Shown here piece after piece: positions 32,338-41,140 of a stretch of DNA of 47,055 nucleotides. Every line of letters starts with the position of its first letter. Position 1 is the first letter of the stretch. Source of the stretch: JAGNXB01 sp964471595 (GTDB taxonomy: Bacteria > Bacteroidota > Bacteroidia > Chitinophagales > Saprospiraceae); contig CAYYGN010000024.1 of the NCBI GenBank assembly GCA_964471595.1, positions 1 through 47,055 of the forward strand. Reading direction: 5' to 3'. Made by a program: the position numbers and the translations under genes. The notes below the pieces were generated by a model. That model saw only the letters and a list, made by a program, of their open reading frames with translations. It had not been told where the DNA came from and searched no databases.

Positions 32338-35172
32338 ATGCCAAAAGACCCGTCCATCCGCTCGGTGCTGATTATCGGCTCCGGCCCCATCATCATCGGC
32401 CAGGCCTGCGAGTTTGATTATTCCGGAAGTCAGGCTGCCCGTTCCCTGCGGCAGGAAGGTGTAGAAGTCATTCTCATCAACAGCAATCCGGCCACCATCA
32501 TGACCGATCCGGTCACGGCCGACCACATTTACCTGCTGCCGCTCACCGTCGAGAGCCTGGTGACCATTTGCCAGACTCACCGCATTGATGCCGTCCTGCC
32601 CACCATGGGAGGCCAGACCGCTCTCAACCTGGCCATTGAGGCGGACAAGCAGGGGGTGTGGGACCGCTTTGGCATCCGGATGATCGGTGTGGATGTGGAC
32701 GCCATTGAACTCACCGAAAACCGGGAGGCATTCCGCCGTCATGTGATCGAACTGGGGATGCATGTAGCCCCTTCCCGCATCGCCAATTCCTTTCTCGAGG
32801 GCATGGAGGCCGCCCAGGAGATTGGTTTCCCATTGGTCATCCGCCCTTCCTATACCCTGGGAGGAACCGGTGGCGGGTTTGTCCACCGCGCCGAAGATTT
32901 CGATGAAGCGCTGCGCCGCGGACTCAATGCCTCGCCCACCCATGAAGTACTGGTGGAAAGGGCCGTTTTGGGATGGAAGGAATTCGAGCTCGAGTTGTTG
33001 CGCGACCACAAGGACAATGTGGTCATCATCTGTACGGTGGAAAACCTGGACCCGATGGGCATCCACACCGGTGACAGCATCACGGTGGCACCAGCCATGA
33101 CCCTGTCCGATACCGCTTTCCAGCGCATGCGCAATGACGCCATCACCATGATGCGGTCGCTGGGTCATTTTTCCGGTGGTTGCAATGTACAGTTTGCGCT
33201 CAATCCGGAGAACGAAGACCTCATTGCCGTAGAGATCAATCCACGGGTGTCTCGTTCCTCGGCGCTGGCCAGCAAGGCCACGGGATATCCGATTGCCAAA
33301 ATTGCCGCCAAACTGGCCATCGGCTATTCTCTGGACGAACTCGAAAACCAGATCACCCAGACAACCAGCGCTTATTTTGAACCGAGCCTGGATTATGTGA
33401 TCGTCAAAATGCCGCGTTGGAATTTCGAAAAATTTCACGGTGCCAATGATTTGCTCGGCCTCCAGATGAAATCGGTCGGAGAGGTCATGGCGATCGGTCG
33501 CAATTTTCTGGAAGCCCTGCAGAAAGCCTGCCAGAGCCAGGAAGAAAGCCGGATGGGTTTGGGGGCCGACAAAAAAGAGTGGATCCGGACGGAGGATATC
33601 CTCGAGCGACTCCAGCACGCCAGCGCAGACCGGATTTATCGTGTCAAAGATGCCTTGCGGTTGGGCGTTCCCGTTAAAACCGTCCACAAGCTCACCCATA
33701 TCGATCCCTGGTTTCTGCACCAAATCAAGCGGCTCGTGGATTACGAAAAGCAGTTGGAGCGCTATAACGTTCCGGATGACATCCCGGCCGAATTCCTGCG
33801 CGAACTGAAGCAGGTGGGATATTCGGATGCCCAGATCGCCTGGCTGATGCGGGTGGAAGAAAAGCACGTGCGTGACCACCGGCTGAATTCGGGTATCCGC
33901 CGCACTTATAAACTCGTGGATACCTGCGCAGCGGAATTTGAAGCCGTGACGCCTTATTATTATTCCACTTTCGACCAGGAAAATGAAAGCCGCCCTTCCG
34001 ACCGGAAGAAAATCATGGTTCTGGGGTCCGGCCCCAACCGCATAGGACAGGGTATTGAATTTGACTATTGCTGCGTGCATGGCCTGCTCGCCATCAAGGA
34101 AGCCGGCTACGAAGCGATCATGATCAATTGCAACCCGGAAACGGTGTCCACCGATTTCAATGTGGCGGACAAGCTGTATTTCGAACCGGTTTTCTGGGAG
34201 CATATCGAGGAGATCCTCGAGCTCGAAAAGCCGGAGGGTGTGATCGTCCAGTTGGGCGGGCAAACCGCTCTCAAGCTGGCCGAACAATTTTACAAGGCTG
34301 GCATCCCCATCATCGGGACCAGCTTCCGCAACATGGACCTCGCCGAAGATCGGGGTGCTTTCTCCGACTTGCTCAAGGAGTTGGGCATCCCTTATCCCCG
34401 TTACGGGGTGGCGGAGACAGCGGATGAAGCGCTCGATATCGCCCACCGCGTCAAATACCCGGTCCTGGTGCGCCCCTCCTATGTCCTGGGCGGACAGCGG
34501 ATGAAGATCGTCATCAATGACCAGGAACTGGAGCAATCGGTTCTGAATATCTTCAAACACATGCCCGACAACCGGGTGTTGATCGACCAGTTTCTCGAGA
34601 GGGCCAAAGAGGCCGAGATCGACGCCATTTGTGACGGCGACGAAGTGCACATCATGGGCGTCATGGAACACATTGAGCCTGCGGGGATTCACTCGGGCGA
34701 CAGCTCGGCGGTTCTACCCACCTACAGCCTTACCGAAGAGGCGGTCAACACCATGATCGATTATACCCATCGACTGGCCAGAGCCCTCGACATCCGTGGA
34801 TTGATCAATATCCAGTTTGCCATCCACACCGACAAGATCAGTGGTGTGGAGAAAGTCTATGTCATTGAAGCCAATCCCCGGGCATCCCGCACGACTCCAT
34901 TCATCGCCAAAGCCTACCAGGTGCCCTACCTGAATATCGCCACCCAGGTGATGATGGGCGTCAAAAAACTCCGGGATTTCGAGATCGTCAAAAAACTGGA
35001 AGGCTATGCGATCAAGGTGCCGGTTTTCAGCTTCGACAAGTTTCCGAACGTGGACAAACGCCTGGGACCGGAGATGAAGTCCACCGGCGAGATGATCTAT
35101 TTCATCAAGGACCTGAAGGATCCGTATTTCCGGGAGCTGGATCGCAACCGCTCCATGTATCTGTACAACTGA
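32338..35172 (+). CDS. carB: Carbamoyl-phosphate synthase large subunit, lacking the MGS domain
   Basis: 944 aa. With CarA it makes carbamoyl phosphate from glutamine, bicarbonate and two ATP for pyrimidine and arginine synthesis. Both ATP-grasp halves are present. The first has GSGPIIIGQACEFDYSG, INSNPATIMTD, RPSYTLGGTGGG and VEINPRVSRSSALASKATG. The second has GSGPNRIGQGIEFDYCC, INCNPETVSTDFN, RPSYVLGGQRM and EANPRASRTTPFIAKA. The linker oligomerisation domain is between them (HKLTHIDPWFLHQI). The protein stops about 20 residues after GPEMKSTGE, so the C-terminal methylglyoxal-synthase-like allosteric domain (about 120 residues in E. coli) is missing. I recall similar short CarB proteins elsewhere in Bacteroidota. 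No carA is in the window. The start MPKDPSIRSVL fits the family. Confidence 0.95.
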   Translation: MPKDPSIRSVLIIGSGPIIIGQACEFDYSGSQAARSLRQEGVEVILINSNPATIMTDPVTADHIYLLPLTVESLVTICQTHRIDAVLPTMGGQTALNLAIEADKQGVWDRFGIRMIGVDVDAIELTENREAFRRHVIELGMHVAPSRIANSFLEGMEAAQEIGFPLVIRPSYTLGGTGGGFVHRAEDFDEALRRGLNASPTHEVLVERAVLGWKEFELELLRDHKDNVVIICTVENLDPMGIHTGDSITVAPAMTLSDTAFQRMRNDAITMMRSLGHFSGGCNVQFALNPENEDLIAVEINPRVSRSSALASKATGYPIAKIAAKLAIGYSLDELENQITQTTSAYFEPSLDYVIVKMPRWNFEKFHGANDLLGLQMKSVGEVMAIGRNFLEALQKACQSQEESRMGLGADKKEWIRTEDILERLQHASADRIYRVKDALRLGVPVKTVHKLTHIDPWFLHQIKRLVDYEKQLERYNVPDDIPAEFLRELKQVGYSDAQIAWLMRVEEKHVRDHRLNSGIRRTYKLVDTCAAEFEAVTPYYYSTFDQENESRPSDRKKIMVLGSGPNRIGQGIEFDYCCVHGLLAIKEAGYEAIMINCNPETVSTDFNVADKLYFEPVFWEHIEEILELEKPEGVIVQLGGQTALKLAEQFYKAGIPIIGTSFRNMDLAEDRGAFSDLLKELGIPYPRYGVAETADEALDIAHRVKYPVLVRPSYVLGGQRMKIVINDQELEQSVLNIFKHMPDNRVLIDQFLERAKEAEIDAICDGDEVHIMGVMEHIEPAGIHSGDSSAVLPTYSLTEEAVNTMIDYTHRLARALDIRGLINIQFAIHTDKISGVEKVYVIEANPRASRTTPFIAKAYQVPYLNIATQVMMGVKKLRDFEIVKKLEGYAIKVPVFSFDKFPNVDKRLGPEMKSTGEMIYFIKDLKDPYFRELDRNRSMYLYN

Positions 35173-35265
35173 GCCGGGGCTGTTCCTGCCGCGTTCTTTG
35201 TTGTATTTCCATCCCTGTTACGGGATTATTGTCATCCCTGCCGGAGCCGGGACCGAAATTATGAC

Positions 35266-35273
35266 TACCTTTC
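35266..35273 (+). promoter_or_regulatory. -7-like box TACCTTTC upstream of the DUF4440-like gene
   Basis: TACCTTTC lies 92 nt before the ATG at 35366, with one mismatch to TAnnTTTG. The 193-bp gap after carB also holds a weak ATCCC-TGTTAC-GGGAT hairpin (35211-35226), a possible carB terminator. Confidence 0.3.
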
Positions 35274-35365
35274 GTTCGTAAACCCGAACTTTTGCCGGTG
35301 GTGAATCGCCACGACACATCTTTACGGATTTACCCTTCAGGTAGTCACCAAATCCTTATTGCCCT

Positions 35366-35875
35366 ATGAAAACCACATTGCCACTGATGTCTCTGGTATG
35401 CCTCCTGGTATGGAGCGCCTGTACACAAACACAGCAGGAACCTGCCGTGGATACGGAGGCGCTCAAGGCGGAGATCCAGGCCATGGAAGACGCTTATGCT
35501 GCTGCTGCCGTGGCCAAAGATGCCGATGCCCTCGTCGCTTATTACTCGGATGATGCCGTTAGTTATGGCGCCAATGAGCCTCCGCAGCAAGGCAAGGCAG
35601 CGATCCGGGAGGACCGTGCCGCCATGATGGCCCGGGACACGGTCGGCCTCACCCCCACGTTCCGAATTTTGGATCTGTATGCCGGCGGCGACTATGTCAC
35701 GGAAATCGGCTCTTATTCGGTGGCCAATCCGGCCGGTGAAACCGTGGATGAAGGCACTTATATGTCTTTGTTCAAGAAAGGAGCCGACGGCAAATGGATG
35801 TGCATCCGCGACATGGCTGTCAGCTCGAGACCCAAGGAAAAACCCGCCGGGGAAGAAGCTCCCGCCGCAGAGTGA
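35366..35875 (+). CDS. Lipoprotein of the SnoaL/DUF4440 (NTF2-like) superfamily
   Basis: 169 aa. The lipoprotein signal ends WSAC (Cys about 19). The mature part is one NTF2-like cone: a helix (TEALKAEIQAMEDAYAAAA), then DALVAYYSDDAVSYGAN, GKAAIREDRAAMM, TPTFRILDLYAGGDYVTEIGSY and a final strand GKWMCIRDMAVSS. The family includes steroid isomerase-like and calcium/calmodulin kinase II association-like folds and is often non-enzymatic in lipoproteins. The C-terminal tail is Glu/Pro/Ala-rich. It is a single gene with a clear hairpin terminator 18 nt downstream. Confidence 0.82.
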   Translation: MKTTLPLMSLVCLLVWSACTQTQQEPAVDTEALKAEIQAMEDAYAAAAVAKDADALVAYYSDDAVSYGANEPPQQGKAAIREDRAAMMARDTVGLTPTFRILDLYAGGDYVTEIGSYSVANPAGETVDEGTYMSLFKKGADGKWMCIRDMAVSSRPKEKPAGEEAPAAE

Positions 35876-35892
35876 GTCATTTCACATCTGAA

Positions 35893-35927
35893 GAAAGGAC
35901 ATCCAAGCGGGTGTCCTTTCGTATTTT
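35893..35927 (+). terminator. Intrinsic terminator after the DUF4440-like gene
   Basis: GAAAGGACATCC (35893-35904) and GGGTGTCCTTTC (35909-35920) form a 12-bp stem with one G-U and a 4-nt loop, followed by GTATTTTG. It starts 18 nt past the stop codon. The downstream amidohydrolase begins 13 nt later. Confidence 0.75.
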
Positions 35928-35929
35928 GG
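35922..35929 (+). promoter_or_regulatory. -7-like octamer TATTTTGG at the M20 gene start
   Basis: TATTTTGG ends 3 nt before the ATG at 35933, so it would give a leaderless message. It also forms the T-rich tail of the preceding terminator, which may be the real reason it is there. Confidence 0.25.
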
Positions 35930-35932
35930 CCT

Positions 35933-37345
35933 ATGGCCTTTGCATTACCACCTTCTGCCCGACGCCCGGCACGTCATGTTTTGACCGCACTTCGTCCCAC
36001 CCGGGAGAAAGGCTTTCCCATACGGAGCTTCCTGGCTATGGTGCTGACCGGGATGACCTTTTCTCTGCCAGCCCAGGTCCCGGACAATTTTCCGGTGATT
36101 CCTGAGGAGGAGAAGGGCTACCTCCTACGGCTTTATCAGGACCTGCACAGAGCGCCCGAGCTCAGCAATGAAGAGAAGGAAACTTCCCGGCGTTTGTGCC
36201 GTGAACTGGATCAGTTGGGACTTGCCTATGTCCATCCCGTTGGGGGGTACGGGATCGCGGGCCTGCTCGAAAACGGAGATGGTCCGGTCATCCTTTTGCG
36301 GACGGATATGGATGCGCTTCCTCTGGAGGAAAAAACCGGTGCCGCTTTTGCCAGCAAAGTGAAGGCTGAAAAAGATGGACGATCAACTGGTGTCATGCAT
36401 GCATGCGGGCACGATCTGCATATGGCCGTATGGGTAGGCACCCTGCGCTTCCTTGACCGGTTTCGCCATCTGTGGCGGGGATCCATCCTCTTTGTGGCGC
36501 AGGGGGCCGAGGAGACCGGGCAAGGGGCCAGGCAAATGCTGGAGGACGGTCTTTATGATCGTTTCCCCAGGCCCGACCTCGCGTTGGCCTGGCACACCAG
36601 TGCCGATCTGCCCTCAGGTTCTGTCGGTATTTGTTCCGGTTGGGCCATGGCCAATGTGGACATGATTTCTGTCCGCGTAAGAGGCGTGGGGGGCCATGGG
36701 GCCATGCCCCATTTGGCCATTGATCCGGTATTGACCGCCGCGCGGATCATCGTGGGTTTGCAACCCGTCATATCCCGGGAGACCTCTCCATTCCGGCCGG
36801 CCGTCATTACCGTGGGCGCCATCCACGGTGGTACGGCAGGCAACATCATTCCCGACGAAGTCCGTCTGGAATTGACGGTCCGGTCATTCGGGGATGAGCA
36901 GCGGCATACCCTGCTGAAGGCCATCGAACGGGTGTGCCGCGGTGAAGCCCTCGCGGCCGGAGTGCCTGATTCACTGGCGCCGGAGATCACCGTACGCGAC
37001 ATGTTCACGCCCGCGTTGTTCAACGACCCGTCACTGGCATTCAGGGCCGGGCAGTTGCTGGGCAGTTGGTTGGGGGCAGACAGGGTGGTGGAGATTTCGC
37101 CCGAAACGATTGGAGAGGATTTCTCCCGGTACGGACGTGTCGAACCTCCGGTGCCTGCCCTGATGCTGCGGCTCGGGACGGTATCGGCGGAAGACTGGAC
37201 CTCCCGCCAGGAAGGGGGGAAAGCTTTACCCGGCCTGCATGCTCCCGACTATTTGCCCGATGCAGAGCAGGCACTTCCGTTGGGAATCGCCGCCATGGCC
37301 CGGTTGATCGCCGACCTCGCTGCCCCTTCCTCAGGGAAGGACTGA
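35933..37345 (+). CDS. Exported M20 amidohydrolase (hippurate hydrolase/amidase-like)
   Basis: 470 aa. It is a metal-dependent amidohydrolase of the M20D type, cutting N-acyl or N-aminoacyl bonds. Motifs: RAPELSNEEKETSRRL, LRTDMDALPLEEKTG, MHACGHDLHMAVWVG (metal Cys and His), VAQGAEETGQGARQML (catalytic Glu pair), LAWHTSADLPSGSVG and the dimerisation domain VRGVGGHGAMPHLAIDP. It is unusual in having an N-terminal export signal: a long basic segment (residues 1-30) and then SFLAMVLTGMTFSLPAQ, which looks like a signal peptide with an extended n-region, so it may act in the periplasm. A shorter start at MVLTGMTF would leave a weak signal. It follows the terminator of the previous gene closely. 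Confidence 0.88.
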   Translation: MAFALPPSARRPARHVLTALRPTREKGFPIRSFLAMVLTGMTFSLPAQVPDNFPVIPEEEKGYLLRLYQDLHRAPELSNEEKETSRRLCRELDQLGLAYVHPVGGYGIAGLLENGDGPVILLRTDMDALPLEEKTGAAFASKVKAEKDGRSTGVMHACGHDLHMAVWVGTLRFLDRFRHLWRGSILFVAQGAEETGQGARQMLEDGLYDRFPRPDLALAWHTSADLPSGSVGICSGWAMANVDMISVRVRGVGGHGAMPHLAIDPVLTAARIIVGLQPVISRETSPFRPAVITVGAIHGGTAGNIIPDEVRLELTVRSFGDEQRHTLLKAIERVCRGEALAAGVPDSLAPEITVRDMFTPALFNDPSLAFRAGQLLGSWLGADRVVEISPETIGEDFSRYGRVEPPVPALMLRLGTVSAEDWTSRQEGGKALPGLHAPDYLPDAEQALPLGIAAMARLIADLAAPSSGKD

Positions 37346-37488
37346 AAGCCGGTCCCTGCCGCAAGCGGGATGGTCTATGGACCGCTGCAACGATTCTGCA
37401 TGACTTTTGTCCCTGATTTCAGGGTATTTGTCGAATTTCCGGCAGGACTCGGAGCGACAAAGCGGAATATTGTTGCAAAGTCCACACC

Positions 37489-39924
37489 ATGCGTACGCTG
37501 TTTCTCTCCTTGTTACTTCTGGCCGGTCATTGGCTGATGGCCCAGGGCGGTCGGATTTCCGGCAGACTGCAAAGTGCCGGCAACGAGCCCCTGATGTTTG
37601 CGAATGTCGGATTGTATGCGGCCGGCGACTCTGCCCTCGTCAAAGCCGAGATCAGCGATGACAAAGGGCGGTTTGCGCTGCAGGGCATCCGGGAAGGAGT
37701 TTACCGCCTGGAAGCCACCTATGTCGGCCTGCCTCCCCTGGTCCATCCGGAGGTAACGGTCGCGGAGGGGCAGGAACTCGACCTTGGTGTCCTTACTTTT
37801 CCGGAAGCCGCCGTTGAGCTGGAGACGGCCCTGGTCAAGGCTGACCGTGTGATGGTCGAGATCAAGGCCGACCGGACGGTTTTCAATGTACAGGGTACCA
37901 TCAACAGCACGGGACAGGATGCTCTGGCCCTGCTCCGCAAGGCGCCGGGCGTCCTGGTGGACAACAACGACAACATCACGGTCCTCGGGCGCACGGGTGT
38001 CATCCTGTATGTGGATGGCAAACTGATGCCTTTGGGCGGCGATGAGCGGACCCAGTTTCTCAGCAACCTGCAGGCCGACCAGATCGACCGGATCGACATC
38101 ATCACCAACCCGGGCGCGCGCTACGACGCGGAAGGAAATGCCGGCATCATTGACATCCGGCTCAAAAAGGACAAAAACGAAGGCGCCAACGGTTCCCTGA
38201 ACAGTACGTACAGCCAGGGCCGTTACTACCGTTCCCATACCGGAGGGAGCGCCAATTACCGCAACAAGCATTTCAATGCCTTTGGCAACGCCAGTGTTTT
38301 CCTGCACCGGGGTTTTCAGAACATCGATTTTACCGGTTATCAGAACGGCCTGTTCCTCGATGAAGTCAATTTCATGCGCAACAAGGTCCAGGGTGGCGAT
38401 TACCGCGGAGGCGTCGATTATTTTGTCAATGACAAACAGACGATTGGATTTGTGGTCAGCGGTGGCCGGTTTGACGGGGCGAGAAACATGGACAACAGTG
38501 TCGCCATTGCCCCGGAAGCGACACCGTCACAGCCCGACAGTATTCTGGTGGCCCGCACGATAGGCGATGATACCAGGACGCGCCTGACGACCAATCTCAA
38601 TTACCGCTACGACAACCGCAAAGGCACCACCCTCAATCTGGATGCCGATATGGGCCGGTTCAGGACGGACAATGAACGCCTCCAGCCCAATCGCTATTGG
38701 GATCCCACATTGTCATACGTCCTGACAGAGGCCACCCAGGCCTTTGTCACTCCTACCGATATCGATATTTACACCCTGAAGGCGGATTTTGAAAAGGACC
38801 TTTGGGGTGGCAGGCTGGGGATTGGCGCCAAAGCCAGTCAGGTGTCTTCCGACAATGTGTTCCACGTCTTTGATGTCGTGGACGGAAATCGCGATCTGGA
38901 CCTCCGGAGATCGAATACGTTCAATTACGATGAACGGGTTTATGCGGGGTATGTCTCCTTCAACCGGTCATTGGGCAAGACCGTCCAGGTGTCGGCTGGT
39001 CTGCGCGCCGAACAAACGGATGCCACGGGCGACCTTAAAGCCTTCCTTCCCGAACTGCAGGAGCCCCCGGTCGAGCTGAACTATCTGAGCTGGTTTCCAT
39101 CGGCCGGGGTGAGCTGGCAATTTGTACCCCGTCAGTCGCTCTCCTTCAATTACGGTCGCCGGATCAACCGGCCGGATTACCAGGTATTGAATCCCTTCAA
39201 CAACCAGCTCAGTCAACTGTCCTTCGAGAAAGGCAATCCTTTCCTGCGCCCGGAGATCGTCAACAACATCGAACTGGGTTATACCTTCGATCAGCGCTAC
39301 CATATCAAATTGGCTTACAGCCGGACCTCGGACCAGATCACCAGGTTGATCGGACCGGACGAAAGCGATCCGCGAGCGAACTTCATTTCCTGGGAAAACC
39401 TGGCTATCCAAACGGTGTGGAATGTCAACATGAGCCTCCCCTTCGAGTTTGGCAAGCGCTGGAATGCCTTTTTCAACATTTCCGCCTCCCATCTCGACAA
39501 CCAGGCGAATTACGGAGGCGATGCCATCGTGGATGTCCAGGCGTTCACCTACCACATTTACCAGCAACACACCTTCACCCTGCCCTATGCCTTCAAACTG
39601 GAGGTGTCGGGTTGGTATTCGGGTCCGGGAGTATGGGGCGGGGTCTTCCTCTACGATCCGAGTTGGAGCCTGGATGTAGGGATCCAGCGCCGTTTCCTCC
39701 AGGACAAGATCAATGTGCGTCTGAGTGCCCAGGATATCTTCTATGAGGCCTATTGGTCCGGTGTGTCGGAGTTCAACGGTTTGAAATCGACCGGCACGGG
39801 CAACTGGGACAGCCGCCGGGTGAGCCTCAGCGTGACCTGGGATATGGGCAACCGGCAGTTGAGATCCCGGCAAAGGTCAACGGGTCTGGAGGATGAGGCC
39901 CGCCGGGTAGGCAGCGGCTCATGA
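37489..39924 (+). CDS. Outer-membrane beta-barrel receptor (TonB-dependent-receptor-like)
   Basis: 811 aa. The signal peptide is residues 1-19 (ending HWLMAQ). A carboxypeptidase-regulatory-like domain follows (GRISGRLQSAGNEPLMFANV to EGVYRLEATYVG). The plug comes next (LRKAPGVLVDNNDNITVLGR, VDGKLMPLGGDERTQFLSNL, IDIITNPGARYDAEGNAGIIDI). The large barrel has repeated NLNYRYDNRKGTTLNLD-type strands and the OMP_b-brl_3-like region SFNYGRRINRPDYQVLNPF. This architecture is the Bacteroidota 'outer membrane beta-barrel family protein', related to SusC but without a visible TonB box or SusD partner. The ligand is unknown. In the gap before it are a palindrome CCCTGATTTCAGGG (37411-37424) and a weak -7-like TATTGTTG (37469-37476). 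Confidence 0.9.
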   Translation: MRTLFLSLLLLAGHWLMAQGGRISGRLQSAGNEPLMFANVGLYAAGDSALVKAEISDDKGRFALQGIREGVYRLEATYVGLPPLVHPEVTVAEGQELDLGVLTFPEAAVELETALVKADRVMVEIKADRTVFNVQGTINSTGQDALALLRKAPGVLVDNNDNITVLGRTGVILYVDGKLMPLGGDERTQFLSNLQADQIDRIDIITNPGARYDAEGNAGIIDIRLKKDKNEGANGSLNSTYSQGRYYRSHTGGSANYRNKHFNAFGNASVFLHRGFQNIDFTGYQNGLFLDEVNFMRNKVQGGDYRGGVDYFVNDKQTIGFVVSGGRFDGARNMDNSVAIAPEATPSQPDSILVARTIGDDTRTRLTTNLNYRYDNRKGTTLNLDADMGRFRTDNERLQPNRYWDPTLSYVLTEATQAFVTPTDIDIYTLKADFEKDLWGGRLGIGAKASQVSSDNVFHVFDVVDGNRDLDLRRSNTFNYDERVYAGYVSFNRSLGKTVQVSAGLRAEQTDATGDLKAFLPELQEPPVELNYLSWFPSAGVSWQFVPRQSLSFNYGRRINRPDYQVLNPFNNQLSQLSFEKGNPFLRPEIVNNIELGYTFDQRYHIKLAYSRTSDQITRLIGPDESDPRANFISWENLAIQTVWNVNMSLPFEFGKRWNAFFNISASHLDNQANYGGDAIVDVQAFTYHIYQQHTFTLPYAFKLEVSGWYSGPGVWGGVFLYDPSWSLDVGIQRRFLQDKINVRLSAQDIFYEAYWSGVSEFNGLKSTGTGNWDSRRVSLSVTWDMGNRQLRSRQRSTGLEDEARRVGSGS

Positions 39925-39938
39925 CACGAATGAGTGCC

Positions 39939-40391
39939 TCACCCTTCCGTGTGACCGGGGTGCCGCATTTCGAGATACTTGTGGGTAAAGCCCAGGGATT
40001 TGTAAAGTCCGACCGCCGGATTGTCCGGTTCCACATGCAGGGCGATGCCGCCTTGCGCCTCGCGGATGGCGGTCTGCATCAACTGTTTGCCCCACCCACG
40101 ACCGCGGGCCTTTTGGTGGACGGCAATGTACACCAGGATGTTTTCGGGAATATAACCGGCCATGCCGGTTCGGTTGAGGACTACGGCGCCGATGAGATCA
40201 TCGTCATGGTGGGCGGTAAGGACAAAGCCTCCCGGTGAATCGTCCATAGACAGGGCGTATCGCATGGCGGCGGCAATCTGTTCGGGAGGGTCGCCGAATT
40301 GTTGCAGATGGGTGGCCAGAAAATCTATGGTCCGTTCCCATTCAGGCTGAGGCATGGGTTGCCCCTCTTGATATTTGCGTATGAAAAGCAT
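39939..40391 (-). CDS. GNAT-family N-acetyltransferase
   Basis: 150 aa, one acetyltransferase domain that transfers acetyl from acetyl-CoA to an unknown amine. The CoA-binding motif A is VYIAVHQKARGRGWGKQLMQTAI, with the pyrophosphate loop in R-G-R-G-W-G-K; motif B is ALHVEPDNPAVGLYKSLGFTHKYLEM. The start MLFIRKYQEG at 40391 is chosen because a perfect -7 box TATCTTTG lies 57 nt upstream; a longer in-frame reading from 40547 crosses that promoter and lacks family character. It is convergent with the beta-barrel receptor, 14 bp apart. Confidence 0.88.
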   Translation of the reverse strand: MLFIRKYQEGQPMPQPEWERTIDFLATHLQQFGDPPEQIAAAMRYALSMDDSPGGFVLTAHHDDDLIGAVVLNRTGMAGYIPENILVYIAVHQKARGRGWGKQLMQTAIREAQGGIALHVEPDNPAVGLYKSLGFTHKYLEMRHPGHTEG

Positions 40392-40448
40392 ACTTCCGGA
40401 AGGTCCTTCCTGAGAGATGAATAGAGGAAGAACGTGATGGGTGAGGGG

Positions 40449-40456
40449 CAAAGATA
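40449..40456 (-). promoter_or_regulatory. -7 box TATCTTTG for the GNAT gene
   Basis: A perfect TAnnTTTG match on the minus strand 57 nt before the ATG at 40391. No -33 TTG at the expected distance. Confidence 0.5.
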
Positions 40457-40547
40457 GGCATTCACCGATGGCCGGAGACCCGTGAGACGGTAGGGCAGGG
40501 GCTTGCACTGTCTTCCAGGGGCAGGGAAAGGACCTTTGCCACGGCAT

Positions 40548-41030
40548 TCATTTTTCCGGTGCATTCCGCGATGGAAGGGCCGTGCACGGTCCTTCCCATT
40601 CCAGCAGGAGGAAAGGCAAGGGTCCGGAAGACAATGTCGGCCACAGTGCGGCCAGTTGTGTGAGGTCGGTTGGCATTTGATACAGGCGGGCATCGGCTTC
40701 GGGAGGGAATGACGCCGGATGTCCGAGCCATGAAATGACAGCCAGAAGTTGTCGAACGGCATCTTCATGCGTTAAAGCACGGGCAACCAGCAGAAGCAGG
40801 GCCTTTATACGCTGAGGTTGTGTACCCGTCCCAGGCGGCCATTGCCGATGAGTCGCCGCTGGCTGCAAGCACAAGAGCGTTAGTGTCAAGCCTTCCGTCA
40901 ACGTCTGATCCGGGAAAGCCATTGATGCCCAATGAACCTCGATACCAGTGCCTTCCGTCATTTGCCCGGCCAACCCGAGAAGGGGTGCGCTTTCCATATC
41001 GCAAAATAAAGTGCTCCATCCGGTTGGCAT
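40548..41030 (-). CDS. Doubtful hypothetical protein, 160 aa
   Basis: No known family is assigned with confidence. The start has an SD-like GGGGAAAAGGA directly before the ATG. The C-terminal half (ALLLLVARALTHEDAVRQLL, MPTDLTQLAALWPTLSSGP, LPFLLLEWEG) looks like genuine protein and loosely recalls the end of DUF4255/Pvc16-type proteins (a Leu-rich helix, then a 'leeLarLW' helix, then a strand), but the resemblance is too weak to rely on. A different-frame ORF covers 40765-41121, so a decayed or frameshifted gene is possible. If it is not a gene, the stretch 40457-41125 has no other feature that I can support. Confidence 0.45.
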   Translation of the reverse strand: MPTGWSTLFCDMESAPLLGLAGQMTEGTGIEVHWASMAFPDQTLTEGLTLTLLCLQPAATHRQWPPGTGTQPQRIKALLLLVARALTHEDAVRQLLAVISWLGHPASFPPEADARLYQMPTDLTQLAALWPTLSSGPLPFLLLEWEGPCTALPSRNAPEK

Positions 41031-41125
41031 TCCTTTTCCCCACAGGCAACGCTACAGCCGCCTGGTGCATCTTCCTTAATGTGTCGTCCGGTCTCTCCAT
41101 ACAAGGTGATATTGGCGGCATTCCC

Positions 41126-41133
41126 TACCTTTA
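41126..41133 (+). promoter_or_regulatory. -7 box TACCTTTA for paralog B
   Basis: TACCTTTA lies 1 nt before one ATG (41135) and 7 nt before a second in-frame ATG (41141). The same octamer serves paralog A. By the spacing seen at thiL, transcription would start about 41138, which favours the second ATG and a leaderless message. Confidence 0.45.
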
Positions 41134-41140
41134 GATGCTT

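Noticed and set aside
32281..34692. 803-aa minus-strand ORF opposite carB
   Set aside because: carB is unmistakable on the other strand; the antisense product is low-complexity, His/Gly/Asp-rich and without any motif.
40548..41030. Calling the 160-aa ORF a DUF4255/contractile-injection-system component
   Set aside because: Only a faint resemblance in the last 60 residues and no other injection-system gene in the window.
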